From contig NZ_QVMP01000001.1 of the NCBI RefSeq assembly GCF_010501095.1, forward strand, positions 236,475 to 300,474: a stretch of 64,000 nt of DNA, written 5' to 3'. The number at the start of each line of letters is the position of its first letter. The first letter of the stretch is position 1. A program made the position numbers and the translations under genes. Below are positions 50,715-59,104 of this stretch, piece by piece. A model generated the notes under the pieces. The model was given only the letters and a program-made list of their open reading frames with translations, searched no databases and was not told the DNA's origin. This DNA is from Dysgonomonas sp. 520. Its GTDB lineage: Bacteria > Bacteroidota > Bacteroidia > Bacteroidales > Dysgonomonadaceae.

Positions 50715-50891
50715 TTATTTCTTTAAAAAGTCCATGAGTTTATGTACTTTACCGAATGCCTTTCTTATTCCGTTCGAGGCTTCCAGTTCTTCACTCAAAA
50801 CCAATTCTAACGCTTCGATCACTTTGTCGCAATCAGAATATTCTACTCCTGATAGCTGCGACACTTTTGTTACTACTTCCTGCTTGTTCAT
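50715..50891 (-). CDS. Half-size HU-like protein, 58 aa
   Basis: The open frame from ATG 50891 reads MNKQEVVTKVSQLSGVEYSD and then a helix (DKVIEALELVLSEELEAS), ending FGKVHKLMDFLKK. The first 35 residues look like the helical N-terminal half of HU/IHF proteins (MNKQEL..., LEAFLEVLSEEL). The DNA-clasping arms and C-terminal half are absent, and the total length is 58 rather than about 90 aa. It is the first gene of the receptor operon, 33 bp before it. It might dimerise with host HU or be a leader relic. Confidence 0.55.
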   Translation of the reverse strand: MNKQEVVTKVSQLSGVEYSDCDKVIEALELVLSEELEASNGIRKAFGKVHKLMDFLKK

Positions 50892-50978
50892 CGTAATATG
50901 TTTTTATTGATTGTTGATTCCGGTTCAAAAGTACTTTCCAAAGACAGGCACTTGGATTTTATGATACGAACCGCATTC

Positions 50979-51030
50979 TTTCTGCGACAGAAATGCATAG
51001 TTTGTAGACGAAGGGTTAGAGACATTCTAA
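50979..51030 (-). promoter_or_regulatory. LytTR-type operator array upstream of the receptor operon
   Basis: The best repeat is TTTGTAGACGAAGG at 51001, flanked by TTTCTGCGACAGAA at about 50979 and a weaker GTTAGAGACATTC at about 51015. The spacing is close to 21 bp for the first pair. The CTACAAA and GTC blocks on the minus strand align with those before rteC and the CPBP gene. TGTCTTTG about 30 bases beyond is a possible -7 element. Confidence 0.55.
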
Positions 51031-51036
51031 CTAAAA

Positions 51037-51063
51037 AAGCCTCCGGAGGTTATCCAAAGGCTT
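51037..51063 (-). terminator. Terminator of the CPBP/barrel operon
   Basis: AAGCCT pairs with AGGCTT, and the stem includes a CCTCCGGAGG palindrome. On the minus strand TTTTTTAG follows. It lies 24 bp after the beta-barrel gene. Confidence 0.7.
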
Positions 51064-51086
51064 AATATGGCAAATGCGAGGGATGG

Positions 51087-51692
51087 TTAAAAGCGATAAC
51101 CTACACCCAAACTTATCGTTTGTGTATCTGCTCCCGATACTTTGTTTTTGGAACTTAAATCATATCCTAATTTGTATCCGGCATTAATGGATATGCCGTT
51201 GTGAAACTCATAACCCACCAGAACACCACCACCCATATACCAATGGCTCAATTCCAATTTATTTACACCTTCTTCCCAATCAAGCAATTTCTCTGTTTTG
51301 GAATCTATGCTGAATCCATAACCGATATTCGGCCCGATACCGGCAAACAGTTTGCCTCGACCAATGTTGAACTGCCCCATTGCATACACCGGAATCTCGA
51401 CCGAAGCGTATTTGAACCTCGTTTTTTCACCTGCTGTGGTTATTTTTCGTTCCGTATAACTGAACAGTAGTTCTGGTTGCAGGGCAAAATATTCTCCGAA
51501 CTCGATTTTTGCGAAACCGCCGAGCGAAGCTCCGGGTTTGAAAGAATCGCTTCCATTTTGCAGGTTAGATACTTCCACATTAGAGAGATTACCGTTGAGT
51601 TTTACCCCGAATGAAGTACTCGTTTGTGCATTTACTGTTACTGCGAACATTGAACCAATAGCGAAAATCGCTGTAATAATCATTTTCTTCAT
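51087..51692 (-). CDS. Outer-membrane beta-barrel protein (porin family), 201 aa
   Basis: A signal peptide (MKKMIITAIFAIGSMFAVTVNAQ) precedes an eight-stranded barrel with alternating strands (FGVKLNGNLSNVEVSNL, YFALQPELLFSYTER, KLFAGIGPNIGYGFSID) ending SLGVGYRF. It fits the PorT/OmpA-like barrel group common in Bacteroidetes. It lies 37 bp after the CPBP protease gene. The role is unknown; together with the receptor it could be part of an envelope change driven by the two-component system. Confidence 0.85.
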   Translation of the reverse strand: MKKMIITAIFAIGSMFAVTVNAQTSTSFGVKLNGNLSNVEVSNLQNGSDSFKPGASLGGFAKIEFGEYFALQPELLFSYTERKITTAGEKTRFKYASVEIPVYAMGQFNIGRGKLFAGIGPNIGYGFSIDSKTEKLLDWEEGVNKLELSHWYMGGGVLVGYEFHNGISINAGYKLGYDLSSKNKVSGADTQTISLGVGYRF

Positions 51693-51729
51693 AACCTTGA
51701 TCTATTAATTGTTTAGTGAAATATGTATG

Positions 51730-52581
51730 TTAATTATTTATCGTTTTATCGAAGAAGAACTTCTTATCCTTTAGCACCACAACTGTTGCCAAAACGCATA
51801 GCAACACTGTCTGAATGATTTTACTGTCAGGGTGCGGAGCAAATAATTCATTGAAAAATCCGGCTGTGATATGAAAGACAATAGCAACAATAATATTACG
51901 TCCCGTTTTGTAGTACAACCAATTCATTAAAATGACGAATGGGATAATGCTTATCAAGAAGTTTAACCCATATATCCAACCTTCAAGTACGAGATTACTC
52001 TGGTAGTAATCCCTTATCGTTGAAAGCGGCATGTGCCAAACTCCCCAAACAGCACCGAATATAAGCGATGTGTTGAACAAATTAAATTTGCTTCGCAAAC
52101 TGTCTGTCCCGTAAGAATGCCAAGCCAATTCTTCAATAACAGGCGCAAGTATCAGCAGAAACCAAACGGGAAAAATGCCCGATGAAAAAGTGAAGTTGCC
52201 AGTAATGATAAACTGTTCGGGACTATACCCAAAAGGCAGAGAAATACCCATTGCCAGCATGATACTGATAGGCATAATCAGGCAAGTTGCGAGAGCATAG
52301 GCAGGCTTTATATCTCTGAAATTGAAGAAGCGCTTTGAGATGTCTTTTCTTAAGATTCTGTTTTTGCGGGTCATCCAATATACTACACCCAAAGGGGACA
52401 ACAACCCGATACAAGCCAGTATGCTTGCTATTTGAAGAAATTTATCCTGATAAGGCTCTATCCAACTTATCTTCCCAGCTGCAAACCAAAACACCCACGG
52501 GATAAGGGTAGATAGAATAAAGAACAAAGCGGGCTTTTTATATCTGCCTACTGTTTCTGAATGTGATACTGTTGTTTCCAT
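51730..52581 (-). CDS. CPBP-family intramembrane protease (CAAX protease-like)
   Basis: The 283 aa protein has about eight membrane helices and the CPBP motif LAPVIEELAWHSYGTDSLRS (Glu-Glu with downstream Arg) and the second motif FGAVWGVWHMPLS (His), as in Abi/CAAX proteases. Members cleave or modify membrane proteins; some give bacteriocin immunity. It is the first gene of an operon with the beta-barrel protein. A three-repeat LytTR-type array and a -7-like TATTTTCG lie upstream. Confidence 0.88.
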   Translation of the reverse strand: METTVSHSETVGRYKKPALFFILSTLIPWVFWFAAGKISWIEPYQDKFLQIASILACIGLLSPLGVVYWMTRKNRILRKDISKRFFNFRDIKPAYALATCLIMPISIMLAMGISLPFGYSPEQFIITGNFTFSSGIFPVWFLLILAPVIEELAWHSYGTDSLRSKFNLFNTSLIFGAVWGVWHMPLSTIRDYYQSNLVLEGWIYGLNFLISIIPFVILMNWLYYKTGRNIIVAIVFHITAGFFNELFAPHPDSKIIQTVLLCVLATVVVLKDKKFFFDKTINN

Positions 52582-52643
52582 TTTCGCTGTATATTTTATA
52601 ATTATACTGCGAAAATACAGTGCTTTGTATGGCTGATTTTTTA

Positions 52644-52700
52644 TTTGAGACGGATGTGCCTCGTTTGTAGACTAAAGAGGTTGATTTGTAGAGAAAAGGA
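52644..52700 (-). promoter_or_regulatory. LytTR-type operator array upstream of the CPBP gene
   Basis: Three repeats start TTTG at 52644, 52664 and 52685 (TTTGAGACGGATG, TTTGTAGACTAAAG, TTTGTAGAGAAAAG), spaced 20 and 21 bp exactly as before rteC. A -7-like TATTTTCG on the minus strand ends 31 bases from the nearest repeat, again as before rteC. Confidence 0.72.
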
Positions 52701-52702
52701 AA

Positions 52703-52738
52703 ATGCCTGTTTCGGATAGGAGTATCCAAAACAGGCAT
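52703..52738 (-). terminator. Terminator of the second two-component operon
   Basis: ATGCCTGTTT pairs with AAACAGGCAT, and inside it GGATA pairs with TATCC over a GGAG loop. It is one long hairpin, 39 bp after the response-regulator stop on the minus strand. Confidence 0.85.
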
Positions 52739-52776
52739 AGTTGATAGAGAGGGTTATTTATTTATTCTAAAAACAC

Positions 52777-53493
52777 CTACCCCAATGTCTTATTTTTCAT
52801 AAATTCCTCGAAGAAAGCATCCCGGTATGAGTTCCCAATGGCTATTTCGTGGGATTTGATAAAGACATCGTTGTTGTCGAAAGAGTCGATGTGTTTATGG
52901 TTGACGATGTAGGAACGATTTATTCGCAAGAATATGTCTTTTGGAAGCAGATCGTGTATGTTCTTTATATTCATGCGGGTAATGATGCGTCCGCCGTCGA
53001 GTTGGATAATAACATAGTCTTTCAGCCCTTCTATGAAGAGAATGTCTTTCAGGTTTACTTTGAAGAACCGCCTGTCGGACTTTACAAAGATGCATTCGTC
53101 CTCAACGTTTTCAACGCTTTTCTTGTCTTCATCCAGCAATAGGGAGTGGTAGGCAACTGCTTTTTCCACAGCCTTGCGAAACTTGGCCGCATCAATCGGT
53201 TTTACAAGATAATCAACTGCATCTACCTCGTAGCTGTCGAGTGCGTACTCGGAATAGGCAGTTGTGAAGATTATCAGCGTATTTTTATGAATGCTCCGGG
53301 CGAAGTCGATTCCATTGATGCCGGGCATCTTTATATCCAAGAAAATCAAATCAACCACATTCTCTTTCATAAATTCGCCTGCGGTTTGCGCACTCTCAAA
53401 AGTACCTAGCAGTTCCAACAGGCTTATACTATCTACCAGTTTTTTGATTCCCTGACGGGCAATGGGCTCGTCATCAACTATAATGCATTTCAT
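52777..53493 (-). CDS. LytTR-type response regulator, copy 2
   Basis: The 238 aa protein has receiver Asp in DLIFLDIKMPGING and Lys in YLVKPID. The LytTR domain is nearly identical to copy 1 over the whole DNA-binding half (FLRINRSYIVNHKHIDSFDN). The near-identical binding domains imply shared target sites. Differences are concentrated in the receiver face (residues 20-50), where partner specificity lies. The start overlaps the kinase stop by 4 bp. Confidence 0.92.
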   Translation of the reverse strand: MKCIIVDDEPIARQGIKKLVDSISLLELLGTFESAQTAGEFMKENVVDLIFLDIKMPGINGIDFARSIHKNTLIIFTTAYSEYALDSYEVDAVDYLVKPIDAAKFRKAVEKAVAYHSLLLDEDKKSVENVEDECIFVKSDRRFFKVNLKDILFIEGLKDYVIIQLDGGRIITRMNIKNIHDLLPKDIFLRINRSYIVNHKHIDSFDNNDVFIKSHEIAIGNSYRDAFFEEFMKNKTLG

Positions 53494-54515
53494 ATCTTAA
53501 ATTCCAGTGTTACAGTGTATATTTCTTTTTCGTCTCGCAGGTTTAGCTTGTAATTTTTTCCAAACAGCAAGTCCAACCTCTTTCTGATGTTCTTCAGTCC
53601 GATTCCACCCTCTTTCTTTTCCCGTGCCAGCTTGGCTTTGGGGTTTTCGCACTTGAAGCGAAGCTTTTCCCCTTGTCTTAGGAAAGAGATATGGATGAAC
53701 GAATCGCTTTCGGGATTATGCTTTATGGCATTCTCTATAAAAGGGATAAATAACAGCGGAGGGATATTTACATTGCAATCGCCTTCGGTGCTGATTGTAT
53801 AATCGAACCTGTCGCGACGTGTCTTTTCAAGGCTCAGGTAATCGTTCAGAAAGGCTATGTCATCAGACAGTTTGACCTCGCCTTTAGCTTCCCCCTGAGT
53901 TTGATAACGCAACAGGTCGTTGAGTGTCTGAAGTATGTAGGTCGATTTCTCGGCATCATCTGCCAGAATATTAGCGTTGTTAAGGGTGTTGAATAAAAAA
54001 TGCGGATTAATCTGGTTCTGTAAGTTAGCTAGTTCGATGGCTGTTGTCGCGTTTTCCAGTTCGCCTATTTTCCGGTTGTTTTGGACGTGGTACTTAAATA
54101 GTTGTATGGCGGTCATTCCGATATAAAAGACAAAGAAGGCGATAAAAGCGGAAACCGATTCCAACAATACTACAGCAAACTGATTGTCGGAAGATATATC
54201 TTGCAAAGCGCCAACCGAGAAAAGCATATTAAACCCGAAGACAATAAAGAAGAGCGCCAACAAGTAGTAGATGGTTTTACCCCTTATCAGCAATCGTGGA
54301 ACCAGCAAATACATATTCAGGTAGATGATAAAGCTTACCTGCAAACTGTAAATAATCCAAGGTAATAACCTGCCTTGTAAAATCTGATCGGGCTCGTCCC
54401 AAAATATATTGATAGTTGTGGTCAGTATTACAATTTGCAAGATCACATGCCTGAGAAGTCTATACTTTGGCATCAACAGGAAATCGGGCAATATGGCATT
54501 TATCTTCTTCAGCAT
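53490..54515 (-). CDS. LytS-type sensor histidine kinase, copy 2
   Basis: The 341 aa protein has four membrane segments and then NQINPHFLFNTLNNANIL with the phospho-acceptor His. The N box is FIENAIKHN and the G box EGGIGLKNIRKRL. It is a paralog of the kinase at 46169-47245. It should phosphorylate the adjacent regulator. It overlaps both neighbours by a few bases. Confidence 0.9.
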   Translation of the reverse strand: MLKKINAILPDFLLMPKYRLLRHVILQIVILTTTINIFWDEPDQILQGRLLPWIIYSLQVSFIIYLNMYLLVPRLLIRGKTIYYLLALFFIVFGFNMLFSVGALQDISSDNQFAVVLLESVSAFIAFFVFYIGMTAIQLFKYHVQNNRKIGELENATTAIELANLQNQINPHFLFNTLNNANILADDAEKSTYILQTLNDLLRYQTQGEAKGEVKLSDDIAFLNDYLSLEKTRRDRFDYTISTEGDCNVNIPPLLFIPFIENAIKHNPESDSFIHISFLRQGEKLRFKCENPKAKLAREKKEGGIGLKNIRKRLDLLFGKNYKLNLRDEKEIYTVTLEFKI

Positions 54516-55528
54516 CTTTCCAAACTGTATTTAACAAATCCCTTTTCTCTGATGCTCTCTTTTTCGTAAAACATCTCTAACCGCCGTTCCTCTTCTGACA
54601 ATTCACAGTCGGCTAGATCGGTTCCCTGCACCTTACATTCAAAAGCAATGTTTGTATCGGTAATATCAAACTTCAACAGAACATCGGTAGGCTGCTGTTC
54701 GAGAATCCGTTGAACGATAGGCATAAAGAGGAAAGGCGCAATAAAAATGCCCGTGTCGCCTGTAATGATAATAGAATACGTGTACTTATTTTTAGAGCTA
54801 AGCTGATTCAGCGACAAATAGCTGTTTATATGTTCAATGTCCGATTTCAATAAAACCTTTTCCCGCATGCAGTCGTACAAACCATACCTCAATATTTTAC
54901 TCAATCGAAGTAGTATGTCGGGCACTTCCTCTGCATTGGTCTTTATTTTTGCTATCACATAATCGAGTGTATTCGATAAAAACTTAGGATTGATTCGATT
55001 TTTCAGTTTCTCAACGCTACTTTTCAACTGCCTGTTTTGTAGGTTGGTTATCCGTTCGGTATCACTCGTCCATTGCCCAAAGAGTACCGAAATCGATCCG
55101 CCGGCAATACAAATTGCGTAGATCATTAAGTTCGAAAGTCCATCCAACAGCATCACACCGTTGAACTTTCTATCTACGCCTATATCATTGAGTATCTGTA
55201 ATTCTATTGCTCCTTTGATAAACAGATAGAGAGAAATGGCTGCAAACAGGCAAAGAAGATATTCTGCATACTTGCGTTTTAACAGTGTACGGCGAGTAAG
55301 AACTATCAGATTAAAATAGACCAAACCGCCCAACCCGATAACGTTGAGCGCTCCAAACCAATAAAGGGTATTGTTGCTGATGTCTGATATGTGTTCGCCA
55401 AATACAATCAGAGACTGGCCTATGGCAACAAAAGTGAATGTGACGATTAAGAGTGTATGCCTCCAAATCCTGAAATGAGGGTCTGTAAGTAACTTATATA
55501 GAAAATCCTTTGTCTTATCTGTTGACAT
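54509..55528 (-). CDS. LytS-like pseudokinase, copy 2
   Basis: I start at ATG 55528 (MSTDKTKDFLYKLL); the frame's first codon further upstream is TTG. The 339 aa protein has the kinase membrane layout, but the His box reads INPKFLSNTLDY (His to Lys). The N box reads MPIVQRILEQ without Asn, and no G box is left. The same loss in both modules, by different substitutions, points to a kept non-catalytic role. It overlaps the active kinase gene by 7 bp. Confidence 0.8.
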   Translation of the reverse strand: MSTDKTKDFLYKLLTDPHFRIWRHTLLIVTFTFVAIGQSLIVFGEHISDISNNTLYWFGALNVIGLGGLVYFNLIVLTRRTLLKRKYAEYLLCLFAAISLYLFIKGAIELQILNDIGVDRKFNGVMLLDGLSNLMIYAICIAGGSISVLFGQWTSDTERITNLQNRQLKSSVEKLKNRINPKFLSNTLDYVIAKIKTNAEEVPDILLRLSKILRYGLYDCMREKVLLKSDIEHINSYLSLNQLSSKNKYTYSIIITGDTGIFIAPFLFMPIVQRILEQQPTDVLLKFDITDTNIAFECKVQGTDLADCELSEEERRLEMFYEKESIREKGFVKYSLERC

Positions 55529-55677
55529 ACGCTGCAAAGTTACAGATAAATTATGTAATTAGTAGGTTGACTATACCCGGATGAGTTACTTTGCTACGAA
55601 TAATACAGCATAGATGTTCGTCGGCAAGGTTATCGGGTGTTATGTTTATGAAATCGGCATTCATCTGTTCTAAATTC

Positions 55678-56100
55678 TCAATTGGGTTGGATAAAAGACC
55701 AATGTGTATGTATGATTTTCCACTGATTAGAAGTATCCAATTGATAGACTTCCGTACAACTCATTCTGAATGTTAGGGCATCTCTTTGAACGGCATAATT
55801 GTATGTGAGGACTGCCATGTCTGCCGACAGTTGCACGGTTGGGTTTATCATTTCGTATTGGTCGATTTTAATCTTACCTCTGACCGTGTTGTAATAATCT
55901 TCCAACGCCTTTTTGCCTTCCAGTTTGCGCTCGAAGGCAGGGTCGATATAGACAACGTCCTCAGATGTCAAATCTAAAAAGCCATCGGGGTTTCCATTGT
56001 TCCAGAGCGCTAATGCTTGTTTTTCTAAGGCAATGATCGTTGCCTTTGTATCTTCTAAAACAGTTTTTCTATAATCTCCGTCTTTCTTTTTCATAATCAT
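55678..56100 (-). CDS. SnoaL/DUF4440-like protein, 140 aa
   Basis: A cone-shaped NTF2-like fold is suggested by EKQALALWNNGNPDGFLDLTSEDVVYIDP, YYNTVRGKIKIDQYEMINP and the last strand pair VYQLDTSNQWKIIHTHWSF. Members bind or isomerise small hydrophobic molecules, and many have no known activity. It is coupled by ATGA overlap to the next VOC gene. It is part of a run of small metabolic genes, all on the minus strand. Confidence 0.75.
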   Translation of the reverse strand: MIMKKKDGDYRKTVLEDTKATIIALEKQALALWNNGNPDGFLDLTSEDVVYIDPAFERKLEGKKALEDYYNTVRGKIKIDQYEMINPTVQLSADMAVLTYNYAVQRDALTFRMSCTEVYQLDTSNQWKIIHTHWSFIQPN

Positions 56101-56489
56101 TCTGCTAATAACTCGATATAATTGCCTTCAGGATCTAACACCGCACTTTCATAATAGCCATCGCCGGTAGTGCGTGGTTCGCTTGCAATGGTGTAACCAT
56201 CTCTTCGGAAATGTTCGGTCAAGTTATTGACAGTCTCTTTTCCTCCAACAGTCAGGGCAATGTGCGCCAATCCTTTAAGCATATAGCGCAGTTGGTCGTT
56301 TTCGATAACATCCGGACGGTTCATCAGCTCAATACGTGCTCCTCCTTCGTTAAAGGTCAGGAAGTAAGAGGTGTATTTCTTTGTTGGATTGATATATTTA
56401 TCGTTGCAACTAACGTCGAAGTATTTGAGATAAAACTCCTTCATCACTTCAATATCATCTACCCAAACGGCTATGTGGTCTATTTTCAT
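56097..56489 (-). CDS. VOC-family protein (glyoxalase/dioxygenase fold), 130 aa
   Basis: The protein has two beta-alpha-beta-beta-beta units: MKIDHIAVWVDDIEVMKEFYLKYF at the start and YESAVLDPEGNYIELLAE at the end, where His and Glu may bind metal. It could be a lactoylglutathione-lyase-like or resistance-type enzyme. It overlaps both neighbours by 4 bp. The substrate is unknown. Confidence 0.8.
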   Translation of the reverse strand: MKIDHIAVWVDDIEVMKEFYLKYFDVSCNDKYINPTKKYTSYFLTFNEGGARIELMNRPDVIENDQLRYMLKGLAHIALTVGGKETVNNLTEHFRRDGYTIASEPRTTGDGYYESAVLDPEGNYIELLAE

Positions 56490-56896
56490 ACAGGTGCTCC
56501 ATCCGCTTTCAGGGGAGAAAAGAACTCTATCAGGTTCTCTTCCGGATCGTAGAGGTGGACAACACGCATTCCCCAGCCGGGCATATCCGTGGGTTCGTTG
56601 ATGAATTGAAGTCCTTTTGCTTGGAATGCCTGATAGGTCTCGTCTACATTTTCTACTTCAAAGGAGATCATGGACTTCTCGCGATAACCTGTGGGTTGTG
56701 TTTTGTCGGCATTGCCAACAGCGGGAGCCATATAGTCGGAGGTGAACAAGGCAAGGCCCTCTATGCCGTCGGCTACTTTGAAGCTGGCATAACATTCTCC
56801 GATATCCCAGGCGGCCTCTAAGCCAAGCTGCTCAGTGTAAAAATTGAAACATTTGCGATAGTCTTTGACTAATAGTCTTACGTTGCTGAATTTCAT
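56486..56896 (-). CDS. VOC-family protein, 136 aa
   Basis: It begins MKFSNVRLLVKDYRKCFNFYTEQLGLE and ends VVHLYDPEENLIEFFSP, the usual VOC layout, with possible metal ligands His and Glu in the last strand. The N-terminal motif lacks the first His of typical glyoxalase I, so metal binding is uncertain. It is co-transcribed with the 130 aa VOC gene. Confidence 0.8.
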   Translation of the reverse strand: MKFSNVRLLVKDYRKCFNFYTEQLGLEAAWDIGECYASFKVADGIEGLALFTSDYMAPAVGNADKTQPTGYREKSMISFEVENVDETYQAFQAKGLQFINEPTDMPGWGMRVVHLYDPEENLIEFFSPLKADGAPV

Positions 56897-56917
56897 GTTT
56901 GTTCTGTTTTTAATTTA

Positions 56918-57682
56918 TTAATCTCTTTTATAGTCTGTAAACCCCAATCTGTTACCCGACGGGTCGTTTAATTCTACCGCCCAACCTGTCCGTATCTTAA
57001 ATGGTTCGGATAGAAAGACAATGCTTTTGGCTTTCATCTTTTCGTAAACTGCTTTGGTGTCTTCAACCTCTATCCAAATGGCAGGTATTGTGTTCGGCAT
57101 CTTGGTTTTATCTTTTAGGATGATTGCCGGCTCTTCGTTACCGACCTTGAAGGCTACCATACCTTGCTCTGCAAACTCGAATTTCTTTTCCAATCCCAGT
57201 ACTTCGGCATAGAAATGTACGCTTTCCTGATAATTGTTAGCTGGCAGGAAGTAGTTATCGTAGTTTTTAATTGCGGTAGGTTCTACTGTATCTTCCGTTA
57301 TCGTCAGGATATGTCCGTTGTTATCGAAGATGGCGAACTCGTCTGCTCCATAGAATGTTTTATGCATTTCTTTGGCGATAGATCCTGTTCCCAGAAGCTT
57401 TTCGTATAGTGTTTGCATGCCTTTCATCTTTACATAAAAGGTCATAATACCCAATGCCGGGCGACCGGCTAACTGTGGGTACTCTTCGGTTAGATTATCC
57501 ATTTCCTGAAACATAAATGTTGTTCCGCCATTAGCAACCATGGCCCATTGCAAGCTTCCGGTTGGAGCGGGAACACTCATAATCAGATTGAAACCTAATG
57601 TCTCGGTATAGAACTGTACTGTTTCATCGACGCTCTTTACGCCGATATTGGGAGATAGAGTTTGATATTCCATGACTTTCAT
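56918..57682 (-). CDS. Two-domain VOC-family protein, 254 aa
   Basis: Two VOC domains are fused: residues 1-130 (TLSPNIGVKSVDETVQFYTETLG) and 135-254 (NYFLPANNYQESVHFYAEVLG, ending WAVELNDPSGNRLGFTDYKRD). It is the first gene of the VOC/SnoaL group. The first domain begins with a Ser/Asn stretch and may have lost metal binding. Function is unknown; antibiotic sequestration is one known role of such proteins. Confidence 0.8.
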   Translation of the reverse strand: MKVMEYQTLSPNIGVKSVDETVQFYTETLGFNLIMSVPAPTGSLQWAMVANGGTTFMFQEMDNLTEEYPQLAGRPALGIMTFYVKMKGMQTLYEKLLGTGSIAKEMHKTFYGADEFAIFDNNGHILTITEDTVEPTAIKNYDNYFLPANNYQESVHFYAEVLGLEKKFEFAEQGMVAFKVGNEEPAIILKDKTKMPNTIPAIWIEVEDTKAVYEKMKAKSIVFLSEPFKIRTGWAVELNDPSGNRLGFTDYKRD

Positions 57683-57741
57683 TTTTTTAAGTACAAAAAT
57701 ACAATAGTTGTTTGATCTGTTTCGTGTAAAAAACCGACATT

Positions 57742-58488
57742 CTATACGGCGTGTTCTGACGGAGAGATACTTCCCAATCGTTGAAACTCTTTATTCATGT
57801 GTGAATGATCGTGGTAACCGCAGGCAATAGCTATTTCGTACATGCTTTCATTGGGATGGGTTTCCATATATCTGCGGACGGAGCGGAAGCGCATGATATT
57901 GCTGAATGTTTTGGGCGTTATACCGATGGTTGTTTTGAATTTACGTTCGAATTGTCGTTCCGACAGGCATACTTCTCCGGCTATTTTACTGACAGACAAA
58001 AGGCCGTTATTGCTTTGAATAAGAGAAACGGCATGTCTGATTTGCCGGTCGGGCAGGTATAACTTATACATACGTGCCAGAAAATAGGCATTGATATAAT
58101 TAATGCGTTCCTGCATACACTCCATGTCGGGCAATCGCTCATAGAAACTGTTATCAAACAGCGTTTCGGTGAGAGGTAGTTCTATGTTTTGGTTGGTAAT
58201 CATGGAGACGGGCATACGGGTTAATGCGGTGATCCCTGCCGGCGCAAAGCGGATTCCCATCATCCGCACCCGTCCCGGCTGATAGGAGATTTCCAATAAA
58301 GAGGTCATTGTACCAACCAATTTGGGCAATCCGGTTTGTACGGAGTGACTTCCGAAATCAAAGATAATATCCACACAACCGTCGGGTAGAATCCGCTGTG
58401 CGATTGCATTCTCAATCAATCCATCGGCAACCCAATAGGTTTCTATCAAATGCTGTAAATGTAGGTTGGGTGGATATTCTTTATACAT
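57742..58488 (-). CDS. AraC-family transcription regulator, 248 aa
   Basis: The N-terminal domain (YKEYPPNLHLQHLIETYWVADGL, ILPDGCVDIIFDFG) is of the DUF6597 kind. The C-terminal double HTH contains ISKIAGEVCLSERQFERKFKTTIGITPKTF and IAIACGYHDHSHMNKEFQRLGSISPSEH. It probably controls the neighbouring VOC or DJ-1 genes. It lies 59 bp upstream of the VOC group and 5 bp after the DJ-1-like gene. Confidence 0.88.
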   Translation of the reverse strand: MYKEYPPNLHLQHLIETYWVADGLIENAIAQRILPDGCVDIIFDFGSHSVQTGLPKLVGTMTSLLEISYQPGRVRMMGIRFAPAGITALTRMPVSMITNQNIELPLTETLFDNSFYERLPDMECMQERINYINAYFLARMYKLYLPDRQIRHAVSLIQSNNGLLSVSKIAGEVCLSERQFERKFKTTIGITPKTFSNIMRFRSVRRYMETHPNESMYEIAIACGYHDHSHMNKEFQRLGSISPSEHAV

Positions 58489-58493
58489 ATATA

Positions 58494-59093
58494 TTATTTC
58501 GGCAAGAACCCATTTTTATAATATTGATAGCTCTCTTCTATAATTTCAGGCGCATCCGCATCTAATACATACAGGATTTCACGGCAAAACTCCAATGGAG
58601 CCGTTCCGGGGGCAGTAACAATGTTGCCGTCTCTGACAGCTTGTTCGTTGATATAGTTGGCATCGCCAGTATATTTTTCTCCGGCATACTGTTTCAGATA
58701 GTCCAGTCCGTTGCTTGTGTGCTTCACATGGTTGAGAATGCCACAGGCTCCGAGAAATACCGAAGCATTGCATATTCCGGCAACTAACTTGTTCTCTTCA
58801 GCGGCTTTTTCTATAAGCGGAACAATTTGCGCTGCTTCGGGCGAAAACCAATGCATGCCGCCAATCAATACTAATCCCGCATGGTCTTCCGGCATATCGT
58901 TCAGGTCGTAGTCGGGTAATACTTTGAAGCCGCCTATCGACAGGATAGGGTCTTTGGTTACAGACATGGTTTTCACTGTGTATTTGATTGGGCCTCCCGG
59001 TTTTACTCCTATATTCAAACAGGTGGAAATATAAGCTCCTTCCCAATCGGCAAACTCGTTTAAGAGTACGAAAATTACTTCTTTTTTGTTCAT
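58494..59093 (-). CDS. DJ-1/PfpI-family protein (type 1 glutamine amidotransferase-like), 199 aa
   Basis: I start at ATG 59093 (MNKKEVIFVLLNEFADWEGAY); the longer frame overlaps the next gene's end. The nucleophile elbow is in LVAGICNASVFLGACGIL with Cys, and a Glu is in the first strand region. DJ-1/PfpI proteins detoxify glyoxal or act as chaperones. Position between an AraC regulator and an Fe-S protein gene suggests a stress-response group. Confidence 0.85.
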   Translation of the reverse strand: MNKKEVIFVLLNEFADWEGAYISTCLNIGVKPGGPIKYTVKTMSVTKDPILSIGGFKVLPDYDLNDMPEDHAGLVLIGGMHWFSPEAAQIVPLIEKAAEENKLVAGICNASVFLGACGILNHVKHTSNGLDYLKQYAGEKYTGDANYINEQAVRDGNIVTAPGTAPLEFCREILYVLDADAPEIIEESYQYYKNGFLPK

Positions 59094-59104
59094 GTTGTTT
59101 CTAC

